Part shown: positions 1 to 6,036 of the stretch, piece by piece
Numbering within the stretch: the first letter of the stretch is position 1
Layout of the letters: each line of letters opens with the position of its first letter
NCBI GenBank assembly: GCA_900552985.1
Contig: USBP01000100.1
Location: 1 to 6,111 of the forward strand
DNA: 6,111 bases
Source of the DNA: an uncultured Oscillospiraceae bacterium
Lineage (GTDB): Bacteria > Bacillota > Clostridia > Oscillospirales > Acutalibacteraceae
Direction of reading: 5' to 3'
Position numbers and translations under genes: made by a program
The notes under the pieces: model-generated
Database searches by the model: none
What the model saw: the letters and a program-made list of their open reading frames with translations, nothing else
What the model was told of the DNA's origin: nothing

Positions 1-376
1 CCTCTTCAAACGGCAGCTCCCCCATCGGGGCGAGCAGCTTGCCCGTCGGGCCGATATCAAGGGCGACAAACCGGGGCGCACCCCTCTGGAAGTCCGCAGC
101 AGCCGCACGCGCGTTTGATACGGCGGCCGCAACCACCTCCTCCACCGTATACCCGCTGCCGGCGAGCTTCATACGGTTCGCACCGAAGGTATTGGTGGTG
201 ACAACGTGGCTGCCAGCCGCAAAATAAGAGGCATGAATCTCCTGAATCAGCTGCGGGTCGGTCAGATTCATCAATTCCGGCAGCGCGCCCGCTCTCAGCC
301 CCTTCTCCTGCAGAAGGGAGCCCATGCCGCCGTCGAAAAACAGCATTTGTTTGCCCAACAAAGAACGAATATCCAA
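1..376 (-). CDS. metH: Methionine synthase (cobalamin-dependent), N-terminal homocysteine S-methyltransferase domain, partial at left edge
   Basis: Only the first 125 residues are in the window; the gene continues past base 1. The protein transfers a methyl group to homocysteine to make methionine, in the cytoplasm. Recognisable blocks of the homocysteine-binding barrel are LFFDGGMGS (residues 12-20), PELMNLTDP (33-41), GSHVVTTNTFGANRMKL (55-71) and FVALDIGPTGKLLAPMGELPFEE (103-125). The zinc-binding cysteines of this family lie further on and cannot be checked. I chose the TTG at 374-376 as start: it gives MDIRSLLGKQ, as in clostridial relatives, and has GGGGTG five bases upstream, inside the end of metF. 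The alternative ATG at 344-346 would remove ten residues and has a poor binding site. It lies 12 bases after the metF stop, so the two are co-transcribed and translation is probably coupled. A shorter stand-alone homocysteine methyltransferase (MmuM/YitJ type) is possible, but a separate metF next door favours MetH. Confidence 0.85.
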   Translation of the reverse strand, partial: MDIRSLLGKQMLFFDGGMGSLLQEKGLRAGALPELMNLTDPQLIQEIHASYFAAGSHVVTTNTFGANRMKLAGSGYTVEEVVAAAVSNARAAAADFQRGAPRFVALDIGPTGKLLAPMGELPFEE

Positions 377-388
377 CGGAACACCCCA

Positions 389-1258
389 TTATCTGTTTAA
401 AATTTCTGACAGGTTTTCAATGATTTTCTGCGCGATGTCGGGCTTGTTCATTGTATAAAGATGGATACCCTTCACGCCGTTTGCCAGCAAATCGATGATC
501 TGATCGGTGGCATAAGCGATCCCGGCCTGCTTAAGCGCGGCGGGATTATCCCCAAACCGGTCGAGAATCGAGCGGAATTTTGGCGTGAGCGTCGTGCCCG
601 CCAGGTCGCAGATGCGTTTGATCTGCCGCCCGCTCGTCACAGGCATCACTCCCGCAATCACGGGGACGTCAATCCCCACGCGCAGCGCACGGTAGAGAAA
701 GCTGTATAATACATTATTATCAAAAAACATTTGCGTTATTAAAAAGTCGCAGCCGCAATCCACCTTGGCCTTTAAATGCGCAAGATCCGCCGCATTGCTT
801 TGGCATTCCACATGCCCCTCCGGGTAGCAGGCCGCCCCCACGCAGAAATCCCCGCGGGATTTTATTTCTTCCACCAGCTGATAGGCATATTTATAATAGC
901 CGGCCTCCGGGAATTGCTGCCCCTTTGGGATATCTCCGCGCAGGGCCAGCACGTTTTGAATCCCCTGCTGCTGGAGCTCGTCAATCAGGTGGGAAACCTC
1001 CTCACGGGAGGAGGAAACGCAGCTCAGGTGTGCGAGCGCCGTAGTAGCGCATTCCTTTTGCATAAAAGAGGCAATATGGATCGTATTCTGCGAGGTGCCA
1101 CCGCCCGCACCGTATGTAACGCTCATAAAATCCGGGCCAAATTGGGAAAGCGCAGCAACCGCCTCCTGCACAGGCTGAAACGGCATACCGGGCTTTGGCG
1201 GAAACACTTCAAACGACAGGGTTACATCTTTTTGCTTCAAACAATCGCGAATCAACAT
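389..1258 (-). CDS. metF: 5,10-methylenetetrahydrofolate reductase
   Basis: A complete gene of 289 residues, the normal length for bacterial MetF. The enzyme is a cytoplasmic FAD barrel protein that reduces 5,10-methylene-THF to 5-methyl-THF, the methyl donor for methionine synthase. Family blocks appear in order: SFEVFPPKPG (residues 15-24, with Glu17 matching the catalytic Glu28 of the E. coli enzyme), VTYGAGGGT (47-55), LALRGD (104-109, Asp109 matching Asp120), AACYPEGH (142-149), DFLITQMFFD (171-180, Gln176 matching Gln183), AGVMPVTS (202-209) and HLYTMN (266-271). These matches to E. coli residues come from memory of the family. The ATG at 1256-1258 is preceded by AAAGGATGG. It is the first gene of an operon with metH, with its own promoter at 1318-1346. 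No MetV-like partner gene is seen. The 5' leader is about 50 bases, too short for a SAM riboswitch. Confidence 0.95.
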   Translation of the reverse strand: MLIRDCLKQKDVTLSFEVFPPKPGMPFQPVQEAVAALSQFGPDFMSVTYGAGGGTSQNTIHIASFMQKECATTALAHLSCVSSSREEVSHLIDELQQQGIQNVLALRGDIPKGQQFPEAGYYKYAYQLVEEIKSRGDFCVGAACYPEGHVECQSNAADLAHLKAKVDCGCDFLITQMFFDNNVLYSFLYRALRVGIDVPVIAGVMPVTSGRQIKRICDLAGTTLTPKFRSILDRFGDNPAALKQAGIAYATDQIIDLLANGVKGIHLYTMNKPDIAQKIIENLSEILNR

Positions 1259-1266
1259 CTGAAATC

Positions 1267-1275
1267 CATCCTTTC
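1267..1275 (-). promoter_or_regulatory. Ribosome binding site of metF
   Basis: On the minus strand AAAGGATGG precedes the metF ATG, with AAAGGA ending ten bases before the start. It supports this start over internal ones. Confidence 0.6.
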
Positions 1276-1317
1276 GGGCAAGCCGCCCAACCGGTCAAAT
1301 CCGATTTATTTCATACT

Positions 1318-1346
1318 ATTATAACTGGCGTTTTATTATTTTACAA
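1318..1346 (-). promoter_or_regulatory. Sigma-A type promoter of metF-metH
   Basis: On the minus strand the -35 box is TTGTAA (1341-1346), the spacer is exactly 17 bases, and the -10 box is the consensus TATAAT (1318-1323). Transcription should begin near 1311, leaving a leader of about 50 bases before the metF ATG. The -35 box is 24 bases from the -35 box of the divergent promoter. Confidence 0.75.
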
Positions 1347-1355
1347 GCGACAATT

Positions 1356-1367
1356 CCGGCCGGCCGG
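1356..1367. repeat. 12-base GC palindrome between two divergent promoters
   Basis: CCGGCCGGCCGG is a perfect palindrome between the two outward-facing -35 boxes (1341-1346 and 1371-1376). Its position would suit a shared operator, but a simple CCGG tandem can also arise by chance in GC-rich DNA. No known regulator is recognised. Confidence 0.3.
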
Positions 1368-1370
1368 GCA

Positions 1371-1400
1371 TTGACAAGGCGAATGTGGGAATGGTAACAT
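1371..1400 (+). promoter_or_regulatory. Promoter of the GH98-like gene
   Basis: A consensus -35 TTGACA (1371-1376) is followed after 18 bases by TAACAT (1395-1400), a four-of-six match to the -10 consensus. Transcription would start near 1407, giving a leader of under 40 bases. A strong ribosome binding site AAAAGGAG (1428-1435) lies eight bases before the ATG. Confidence 0.55.
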
Positions 1401-1443
1401 CAGGATATAGAAATGAAGCATCGCTTGAAAAGGAGCGTTTGCC

Positions 1444-3888
1444 ATGCGCAAGAAACCACAAAAGCAGGCGGCCGGCGCCGAGCAGCGGAAAAAGCGTCTG
1501 GCCGTTATCATTTCCATCTGCCTTTCCGCCGCCGCCGTCGTCGCCGCGATTGCCGGCACGATCGCCTATACCCTGACCAATCAGCTCCCGCAGAATGAAA
1601 AGCAGCTCTCCACAAACGCACGCGAGGTGCTGCTGCAAACCTTCCATGACGTATCGTCCGGAGAAAAGCAGGCGCTTCGGCGCACAATTGACAGTGAAAA
1701 CCCGCTCAACCTCGTCAGCTATTGCGGCGACCAGCCCCTTCTCACGCTGTGGGCAGCCATTCCGGAAAATCAGAAGCAGCATACGGTGCTCCTGCTGATC
1801 CCTGGCCATGGGCTCCTGCCGGGCGGTGATCAATCGCTTGCCTGGCTGGAGAAGACCGCCGACGCATGTGAACAAAACCAGATTCCCTATGCCATTCAGG
1901 CAATCGACGGCGAATATCACATGGAGGAACGCTTTCCTGTCGCTTATCTGGAAGAGCGATTTGCAAGGAGCCCCTACTTCTATGGCCTCAGCGCCGCCGG
2001 ACTTTACGCCGGCATATCCCTGCGCGGCGAAGTAGAGAGCAACAATGTGCCATACCTCATTGACTGTATTGAGCTGGCCGCCAAATACGGCGCGTTTTTC
2101 ATCTGGAACGAAGCCGGCTTCGAGGAGGGCGGCAGCCTTGTACTGCAATGGCTGGAAAAAAACGAAGCGCTTTATACCGCTTTTCAAGAAAACGCGGCAA
2201 ACATTATCCTGATGGCCCGCCAGGCGTCATTTTCTCTCACCGCCTGCTCTGTGATGCAGGGGCTTTGGCTGGCCGGCCTGGTAGGGAACTGGGGGATCTG
2301 CGCCGACTGGTCGGCATGGCAAACAGGTGGCGGGCGGGAAACCCTCTTTGGAGAGTACGACCGTTATGTCGACAGCGAGGAGGAGAAGCGCTTCTCCTAC
2401 CCGGAAAACCTGTACGTCCAGTCCATGATGCTTGCCATGAGCTGCGGCGGGACCTGCTTCCAGTCGGATACGACGGCCTTTGCCACCGCAAGCGGCGGCA
2501 AGGTGGTCGCAGGCTTTCAATATGGAATTGCGCCGCTGTTTGATGCAATACGCAATGGGGAAGTAGAAATCCCCTCCCGGGAAGACGTCCTGCGGGAAAC
2601 ACCGGCCGCTGTGTTGGGATCCGCCAACGCTCCAGATTTTTATGAGAGCCAGAGCAAGGACTCCCTCTATCCCTCCACTGGCCGGTACCGCATACTCCCT
2701 CTGCTGCCCTCCAACCTTCGAGAGCATGAGCGGGCAAGGTTTGCGCAAAATGGGATTCTCCTGATCGATGAAAAAAAGGAGCAGAGCGATTACGACGCGC
2801 TGTTTTCAGAGCAGGCGCAGGGCAGCGCCTACACCGTACGGACCGGAACGCAATGGTTCTTTATTCATCCGTTAGAGAACACAAAATTAGAAGCCAGCGC
2901 CGTGGGGACGCCTGTTTACAGCAATGCATCCGCCTTCTCGATCTCCGCGCAGGAGCACACCTCGGCCATTATTTCAGAAAAAGAAGACCGGCTCTCCTTC
3001 TACCTCTCCAATTACCGCACAGATAAAGGGGAGCTGCTGAAGGCAGTCACGCAAGAGCAGCTGGAACAGGAAAGCATCGCACAAATCTGTAAGACATACA
3101 TGACGCTGGATGAAAACGGAGATCCCGTCGGGCTTGACGACAGCCAGCTGCGGGAAACCACCATTACCGTGACAGGCACATACAACGGCGGCGCTCCCAG
3201 GCTTATTTTGAGAAGCGATATGGAGGGCGGGGCGCAAACACGGCCCTTTACCCACACAACGCAATGGGATCCCGCATCGCAGACGTTTACCGTCACCATC
3301 CGGCACAACGGCGTTGTCAAGCTGGATATCCTGCTCGATCAGGCGCAGGGCGAGGCGGTGCAGGCGAAGCGAGAGCCAACACAGATAGAAGAGCCCGCCA
3401 ACGCTTCCGTTTCCACACAGGCGCTGCAAAAAACCATCAACAGCTGCACAACGGCGGAGGGTGCGTTATATATCGACTACTCCTACCTGACCTTTCAAAA
3501 TGCGCTGGCAAACGCCAGGCTGATCCTCTCCGAAGGAGCCGCCTCTCAACAGGAGGTGGACCGCGCGCAGGAAGCGCTGGAAAACGCCTACCGTGGCCTC
3601 ATCCCCATTGGGGAATATGTGGCTCTGCTCAACGAGGTCGCCTCCATGGAGCTCACCGGCTACACGCAGGAGGCCGTCGATAAGCTCTGGCTCTGCTTTG
3701 ACGCGCTGCTGCGGGAGACGCTCTCGAATCAGGTATATGTGGCAGGGCGCAGCAATGAGCTGCACTATAAGGCCATTTACCGGGAAAAGCGCTTTGACAA
3801 AGCAGCAAAGCAGCAGGCGCTGGAAGAAAAATATGCCGCCCTGCGGCAGGCCAGAAACGATTTGCAGGGCACAAAAATATTCGGTTGA
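1444..3888 (+). CDS. Membrane-anchored glycoside hydrolase, family 98-like, with C-terminal FIVAR modules
   Basis: An 814-residue protein likely to act outside the cell on complex glycans. Known GH98 members are endo-acting enzymes that cut blood-group A/B type glycans, or in some cases xylan. Residues 1-18 are basic (RKKR at 15-18), and 19-44 form one hydrophobic helix with no clear cleavage site, so it is probably a signal anchor. The catalytic-region resemblance covers about residues 76-400: LRRTIDSENPL (79-88), VLLLIPGHG (115-123), IPYAIQAIDGE (147-157), the LAAKYGAFFIWNEAG block (211-225) and LVGNWGICADW (279-289), an order and style I recognise from GH98. About 410-640 would be the beta-rich C-terminal domain of that family. 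Residues 658-721 fit a FIVAR module, and 723-812 look like a second, diverged one with charged helices. There is no LPXTG motif. I could not confirm the catalytic acid/base residues; Glu223 and Asp288 are candidates only. The ATG has AAAAGGAG eight bases upstream. The gene is monocistronic, between its own promoter and a terminator, and divergent from metF. The family call is from memory and could fail a profile search. Confidence 0.78.
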   Translation: MRKKPQKQAAGAEQRKKRLAVIISICLSAAAVVAAIAGTIAYTLTNQLPQNEKQLSTNAREVLLQTFHDVSSGEKQALRRTIDSENPLNLVSYCGDQPLLTLWAAIPENQKQHTVLLLIPGHGLLPGGDQSLAWLEKTADACEQNQIPYAIQAIDGEYHMEERFPVAYLEERFARSPYFYGLSAAGLYAGISLRGEVESNNVPYLIDCIELAAKYGAFFIWNEAGFEEGGSLVLQWLEKNEALYTAFQENAANIILMARQASFSLTACSVMQGLWLAGLVGNWGICADWSAWQTGGGRETLFGEYDRYVDSEEEKRFSYPENLYVQSMMLAMSCGGTCFQSDTTAFATASGGKVVAGFQYGIAPLFDAIRNGEVEIPSREDVLRETPAAVLGSANAPDFYESQSKDSLYPSTGRYRILPLLPSNLREHERARFAQNGILLIDEKKEQSDYDALFSEQAQGSAYTVRTGTQWFFIHPLENTKLEASAVGTPVYSNASAFSISAQEHTSAIISEKEDRLSFYLSNYRTDKGELLKAVTQEQLEQESIAQICKTYMTLDENGDPVGLDDSQLRETTITVTGTYNGGAPRLILRSDMEGGAQTRPFTHTTQWDPASQTFTVTIRHNGVVKLDILLDQAQGEAVQAKREPTQIEEPANASVSTQALQKTINSCTTAEGALYIDYSYLTFQNALANARLILSEGAASQQEVDRAQEALENAYRGLIPIGEYVALLNEVASMELTGYTQEAVDKLWLCFDALLRETLSNQVYVAGRSNELHYKAIYREKRFDKAAKQQALEEKYAALRQARNDLQGTKIFG

Positions 3889-3902
3889 CCGCAACGGCCA
3901 CG

Positions 3903-3936
3903 CCGGCGGCAGGGACATTCCTGCCGCCGGTTTTTT
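3903..3936 (+). terminator. Rho-independent terminator of the GH98-like gene
   Basis: A perfect 11-base-pair stem, CCGGCGGCAGG (3903-3913) with CCTGCCGCCGG (3920-3930), encloses the six-base loop GACATT and is followed by six T. It starts 14 bases after the TGA stop, so the gene is transcribed alone. Confidence 0.95.
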
Positions 3937-4107
3937 AATAGTTGTAATCATCCGTGTATAACGTATATAAAGGGAAACATCACCGCCTGGGCGTACCCAA
4001 ACGCTACTGACCGCGTGATTCCCTCCTTGGCGAGACGAATGGCTTGCTGAAAAATATCTATTTTAGTAAAAACAAACAGATTTATTCACTTAAATAAAAA
4101 GTAAATA
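3937..4107. other. Non-coding gap with a GC-richer structured patch
   Basis: No credible gene is seen on either strand. The stretch 3972-4060 is richer in G and C than the AT-rich DNA to its right. It can fold: GGGA (3972-3975) pairs with TCCC (4020-4023), and ATCAC (3979-3983) with GTGAT (4015-4019). Inside, TGGG-CGTA-CCCA (3988-3999) forms a small hairpin that excludes a rival pairing of GCGT (3991-3994) with ACGC (4001-4004). No riboswitch class that I know matches. It may be a small RNA, a dispersed repeat, or the worn remnant of something larger. Confidence 0.35.
4084..4106. repeat. Imperfect inverted repeat just upstream of the -35 box
   Basis: ATTCACTT (4084-4091) and AAGTAAAT (4099-4106) match as an inverted repeat at seven of eight positions, with a 7-base AT spacer. 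It ends one base before the -35 box of the next promoter, where an activator or repressor could bind. AT-rich DNA often yields such repeats by chance, so this is only a candidate operator. Confidence 0.25.
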
Positions 4108-4136
4108 TTGACATTATTTTCTCAATAAATTATACT
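4108..4136 (+). promoter_or_regulatory. Strong sigma-A promoter of the small secreted protein / membrane protein operon
   Basis: TTGACA (4108-4113, perfect), a 17-base spacer and TATACT (4131-4136, five of six) form a near-ideal promoter in AT-rich DNA. The start of transcription should be near 4143, about 100 bases before the first well-supported gene. Confidence 0.8.
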
Positions 4137-4170
4137 TAATATAAATATTACATAAAAGGATGTGATTCCA

Positions 4171-4217
4171 ATGGTAATATACTATTTTTAATGACAGATA
4201 GATTACAAATAGGTTAA
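4171..4217 (+). other. Two overlapping tiny reading frames in the leader
   Basis: ATG at 4171 encodes MVIYYF and stops at 4191; its TAA overlaps an ATG at 4191 that encodes MTDRLQIG and stops at 4217 (a TAATG overlap). AAAAGGA at 4155-4161 sits nine bases before the first ATG. They could be leader peptides or chance. The eight-base direct repeat TAGGTTAA (4210-4217 and 4234-4241) spans the end of the second frame and the following ribosome binding region. Confidence 0.2.
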
Positions 4218-4224
4218 CATTATT

Positions 4225-4232
4225 GAAAGGAG
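4225..4232 (+). promoter_or_regulatory. Ribosome binding site of the small secreted protein
   Basis: GAAAGGAG ends ten bases before the ATG at 4243. The spacing is at the long end of normal, but the match is good and it fixes the start. Confidence 0.65.
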
Positions 4233-4242
4233 CTAGGTTAAA

Positions 4243-4530
4243 ATGAAGAAGAAATTATATGTGGCCGTCACCTCTATCCTGCTGGTAATCGCCTTTGCAA
4301 TTGCATCCTTTGCCACCTTTTCCGATATGGTAACGGTTCAATATGTGAAAGGGTATAACGCCGGGAGGCAAATCGGCGTGCCCACCACAGTCAAAAAAAC
4401 CGATTCGAAAACAGTACAGTTTTATGCGACATCAATTACAAGCTGGACAAAGCCGCAAACTTGCCTTGCATGGTATGACAGGGCAGGGACAACCGCCTCC
4501 GATATGGTCACGCTGCGCAACGGCCAATAA
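4243..4530 (+). CDS. Small secreted protein of unknown function, probably cut short by a frameshift
   Basis: As read, this gives 95 residues. The start is MKKK followed by a hydrophobic stretch (residues 5-24) with a likely signal peptidase site after SFA (22-24), so it is exported. The mature part is rich in Thr, Ser, Lys and aromatic residues, for example TVKKTDSKTVQFYATSITSW (49-68) and CLAWYDRAGTTASDMV (74-89), which suggests short beta strands. It has one Cys (74), no leader Gly-Gly site, and no motif I can name. The frame stops at a TAA (4528-4530), but the next frame carries on with 37 residues of the same style to 4642. Dropping one base near 4529 joins them into a 132-residue protein reading ...TLRNGQYIPANAKSEKGY.... 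It is the first gene of a set with two membrane proteins, a layout known from exported peptides and bacteriocin-like proteins with ABC permeases, so it may be cargo or a partner of those. That role is inference. Confidence 0.7.
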   Translation: MKKKLYVAVTSILLVIAFAIASFATFSDMVTVQYVKGYNAGRQIGVPTTVKKTDSKTVQFYATSITSWTKPQTCLAWYDRAGTTASDMVTLRNGQ

Positions 4531-4642
4531 TATACCGGCAAATGCCAAATCAGAGAAGGGCTATTCTTATAATGTGAAAATCTATGGTTCGTCCCTTCAA
4601 TCAGGCACGGATTCCATGAAATACATGTACGATGTTCAGTAG
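4529..4642 (+). pseudogene. Displaced C-terminal part of the small secreted protein
   Basis: Shifted by one base relative to the upstream gene, this stretch reads NNIPANAKSEKGYSYNVKIY and continues to a TAG at 4640-4642. It has no ribosome binding site or start codon of its own at a sensible place. An ATG at 4424 opens the same frame, but it lies inside the upstream gene and translates to an unlikely Pro/Gln-rich sequence. Composition (Ser, Tyr, Lys, Gly) matches the mature secreted protein, so the two parts most likely were one gene of about 132 codons. The cause may be a real one-base insertion, an assembly error, or recoding; the site CAA-TAA-T is not a known +1 slip signal. Confidence 0.55.
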
Positions 4643-4648
4643 AAATAC

Positions 4649-4677
4649 GCCCGGCCGTTCCGCAGGAAATACCGGGC
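4649..4677 (+). terminator. Two-tier hairpin between the secreted protein and the permease
   Basis: GCCCGG (4649-4654) pairs with CCGGGC (4672-4677), and inside it TTCC (4658-4661) pairs with GGAA (4665-4668) around a three-base loop. It is followed only by ATTTTA, so it is a weak terminator at best. It starts six bases after the TAG and ends ten bases before the permease ribosome binding site. Such a structure often lets a highly expressed first gene be followed by less membrane protein, or protects the upstream message from decay. Confidence 0.45.
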
Positions 4678-4698
4678 ATTTTACAATGGAGTGAAACT

Positions 4699-5565
4699 AT
4701 GTGGCGTAAGGATATAAAGTACGTTTTAAAATCGCCTTTGGCGCTCCTGAGCTATTTGGCATTATTTGCAGCATGGCAGAAAGGCACTTCTTTCAAAATT
4801 CAATATATTCTCGAAACAAAAGATCAGGTAGCGCATTCCGTATCTGGAATCAATCTCGAAGCGGCACGCGAATATTTAAGCGCTGTCAACGGATATGTCA
4901 TTTTTCAGGAGGGTTTGGATGACGCTTTTTTGCCCCTTGCCATCGCCATTGTGGCCGGGCTGCTGTTTTCCGCCCGTTTTTTGTATGAAAAAAACACAGG
5001 GTTCGGAAATTATATTTTAACCCGCCGGCAATTCAAGCTTTACTTTGCGGAGAAATGCGCATTCACCTTTGGAGGGGCGTTTCTGTTTGTTTTTCTTTCC
5101 TGCATGACCTTCCTGCTGCTTTCGCTGCTTATCTTTTCCTTTCAAGCGCCGACACGCCTTTTCTGGACGAGCAACTACCAGTTTGTCTTAATGGATTTTT
5201 TTGAGAAGCAGCCCTTTTTGTTCTCTGTACTGACCAGCCTGCACCTCGGCCTTTTCGCCGGTCTTTTCAGCCTGTTTGGCATGGGCATGTCGCTTTTTAC
5301 CTCCAACCGTTTTCTCGTAAGCCTCTCCCCAACCGCGTTATTTCTGTTTTGCGTTCTTTTCCCCCAGATGTTTCCCGTCGGTACACGCGGCGTTCGCTGG
5401 ATTTTTCTGCCGAACCTGATCTTCTTTTTTGGGGAAGGCGGCGTGGTTGAGGACGTTTCTCCTCCCCTGCTGCGTTACGGTATTTTGCTGATTTTGTTTT
5501 CGGCTATTGCATTGATCCCGGTGATGCTGCTATACGTTAAAAACAAAAAAAGCTATTTGAAATAA
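4699..5565 (+). CDS. ABC-2 type permease-like integral membrane protein
   Basis: A 288-residue membrane protein with about six hydrophobic segments: residues 11-26, 74-94, 122-148, 172-199, 204-226 and 257-280. A long loop between the first and second (27-73) probably lies outside the cell. The cytoplasmic stretch after segment two, YEKNTGFGNYILTRRQF (96-112), is of the kind seen in ABC-2 permeases of Firmicutes peptide-export or self-protection systems. The protein ends in a basic tail, KNKKSYLK. I cannot assign a named family or substrate. The ATG has GGAG (4688-4691) seven bases upstream. It follows the small secreted protein and is 18 bases ahead of a second membrane protein, so the two probably form one complex. 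The ATPase such a permease needs is not in the window; it may lie beyond the right edge or be shared from elsewhere. Confidence 0.7.
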   Translation: MWRKDIKYVLKSPLALLSYLALFAAWQKGTSFKIQYILETKDQVAHSVSGINLEAAREYLSAVNGYVIFQEGLDDAFLPLAIAIVAGLLFSARFLYEKNTGFGNYILTRRQFKLYFAEKCAFTFGGAFLFVFLSCMTFLLLSLLIFSFQAPTRLFWTSNYQFVLMDFFEKQPFLFSVLTSLHLGLFAGLFSLFGMGMSLFTSNRFLVSLSPTALFLFCVLFPQMFPVGTRGVRWIFLPNLIFFFGEGGVVEDVSPPLLRYGILLILFSAIALIPVMLLYVKNKKSYLK

Positions 5566-5583
5566 CGAGTAGGAAGAGGCACT

Positions 5584-6036
5584 ATGCGCAATGATCTGTT
5601 TGTTTCGCGATGTATCCGTGTTTCATTGACCGCAATATATATCCTTTTTTCCGTTCAACGGCTGATGGCACTGGGAATCTGTAATGAGAATGAAATCGTG
5701 TTTTACACAACGGTAGACCGGAACGCCGCCTTTTTATTTTTCGGCTATCTGTGCGTGCTGTTTGATAATGGGTTGGTGCGCAACGCCTGCTGTGAAACTG
5801 TTTTTTTACGCTATTCTTCAAAAAAAGCGTGGCTGTGGGCGCTGCTGCGCCAGAGCGTGATTGAGGTGGGTCTTTTTTGTGTTGCGGTGGGCGTGCTGCT
5901 GACCAGCCTGATGCTGCTGTTCGGCGTGTTGCCTGTATTTTCCGCCCGTTCGGCCTTGTTCTATGCGGTCTTGTTTTTATATTCCACGATGCTGAGGTTT
6001 ATTTTAATTGATTTGGTGTGGTATAAAAAAAGTTGA
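5584..6036 (+). CDS. Small four-segment membrane protein, possible permease partner
   Basis: 150 residues with four predicted membrane segments: about 12-30, 46-63, 92-116 and 122-143. Basic residues cluster between segments two and three (RYSSKK, 76-81) and at the end (WYKKS), which places both termini and that loop on the cytoplasmic side. The start is supported by AGGAAGAGG (5571-5579). It begins 18 bases after the permease stop, so the two are translated from one message. It is shorter than usual ABC-2 permeases and ends just after segment four, next to a run of seven A (6025-6031), so it could be a half-size partner or a shortened copy. No family recognised. A promoter for the next gene overlaps its final codons. 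Confidence 0.7.
   Translation: MRNDLFVSRCIRVSLTAIYILFSVQRLMALGICNENEIVFYTTVDRNAAFLFFGYLCVLFDNGLVRNACCETVFLRYSSKKAWLWALLRQSVIEVGLFCVAVGVLLTSLMLLFGVLPVFSARSALFYAVLFLYSTMLRFILIDLVWYKKS

Noticed and set aside
57..389. Minus-strand frame of 110 codons overlapping the metH start
   Set aside because: The neighbouring frame translates into unmistakable methionine synthase sequence; this one is Gly/Arg/Cys-rich noise.
1259..1311. SAM (S-box) or T-box riboswitch ahead of metF
   Set aside because: The predicted leader is only about 50 bases, too short for either, and no terminator-antiterminator pair is present.
776..1324. Open frame of 182 codons on the plus strand across metF and its promoter
   Set aside because: It is antisense to a certain metF with all catalytic motifs, and its translation is low-complexity and basic, without family resemblance.
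1336..2187. Long open frame of 283 codons on the minus strand opposite the start of the GH98-like gene
   Set aside because: It lies antisense to a gene with a clear promoter, binding site, membrane anchor and terminator. Its protein shows no domain and is a by-product of codon bias.
3972..4060. c-di-GMP, TPP or c-di-AMP riboswitch
   Set aside because: I compared both strands with remembered consensus cores of these classes and found no match; the patch is also upstream of the predicted transcription start.
4243..4642. Lactococcin 972 or DUF2712 family assignment for the secreted protein
   Set aside because: The gene order and the beta-rich style are similar, but I see no specific shared motif, so I left it unnamed.
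6022..6036. Programmed -1 frameshift at the seven-A run ending the four-segment protein
   Set aside because: The codon phasing (AAA AAA AGT) does not form a standard slippery heptamer, and the alternative frame runs through the promoter and ribosome binding site of the next gene with unconvincing protein sequence.
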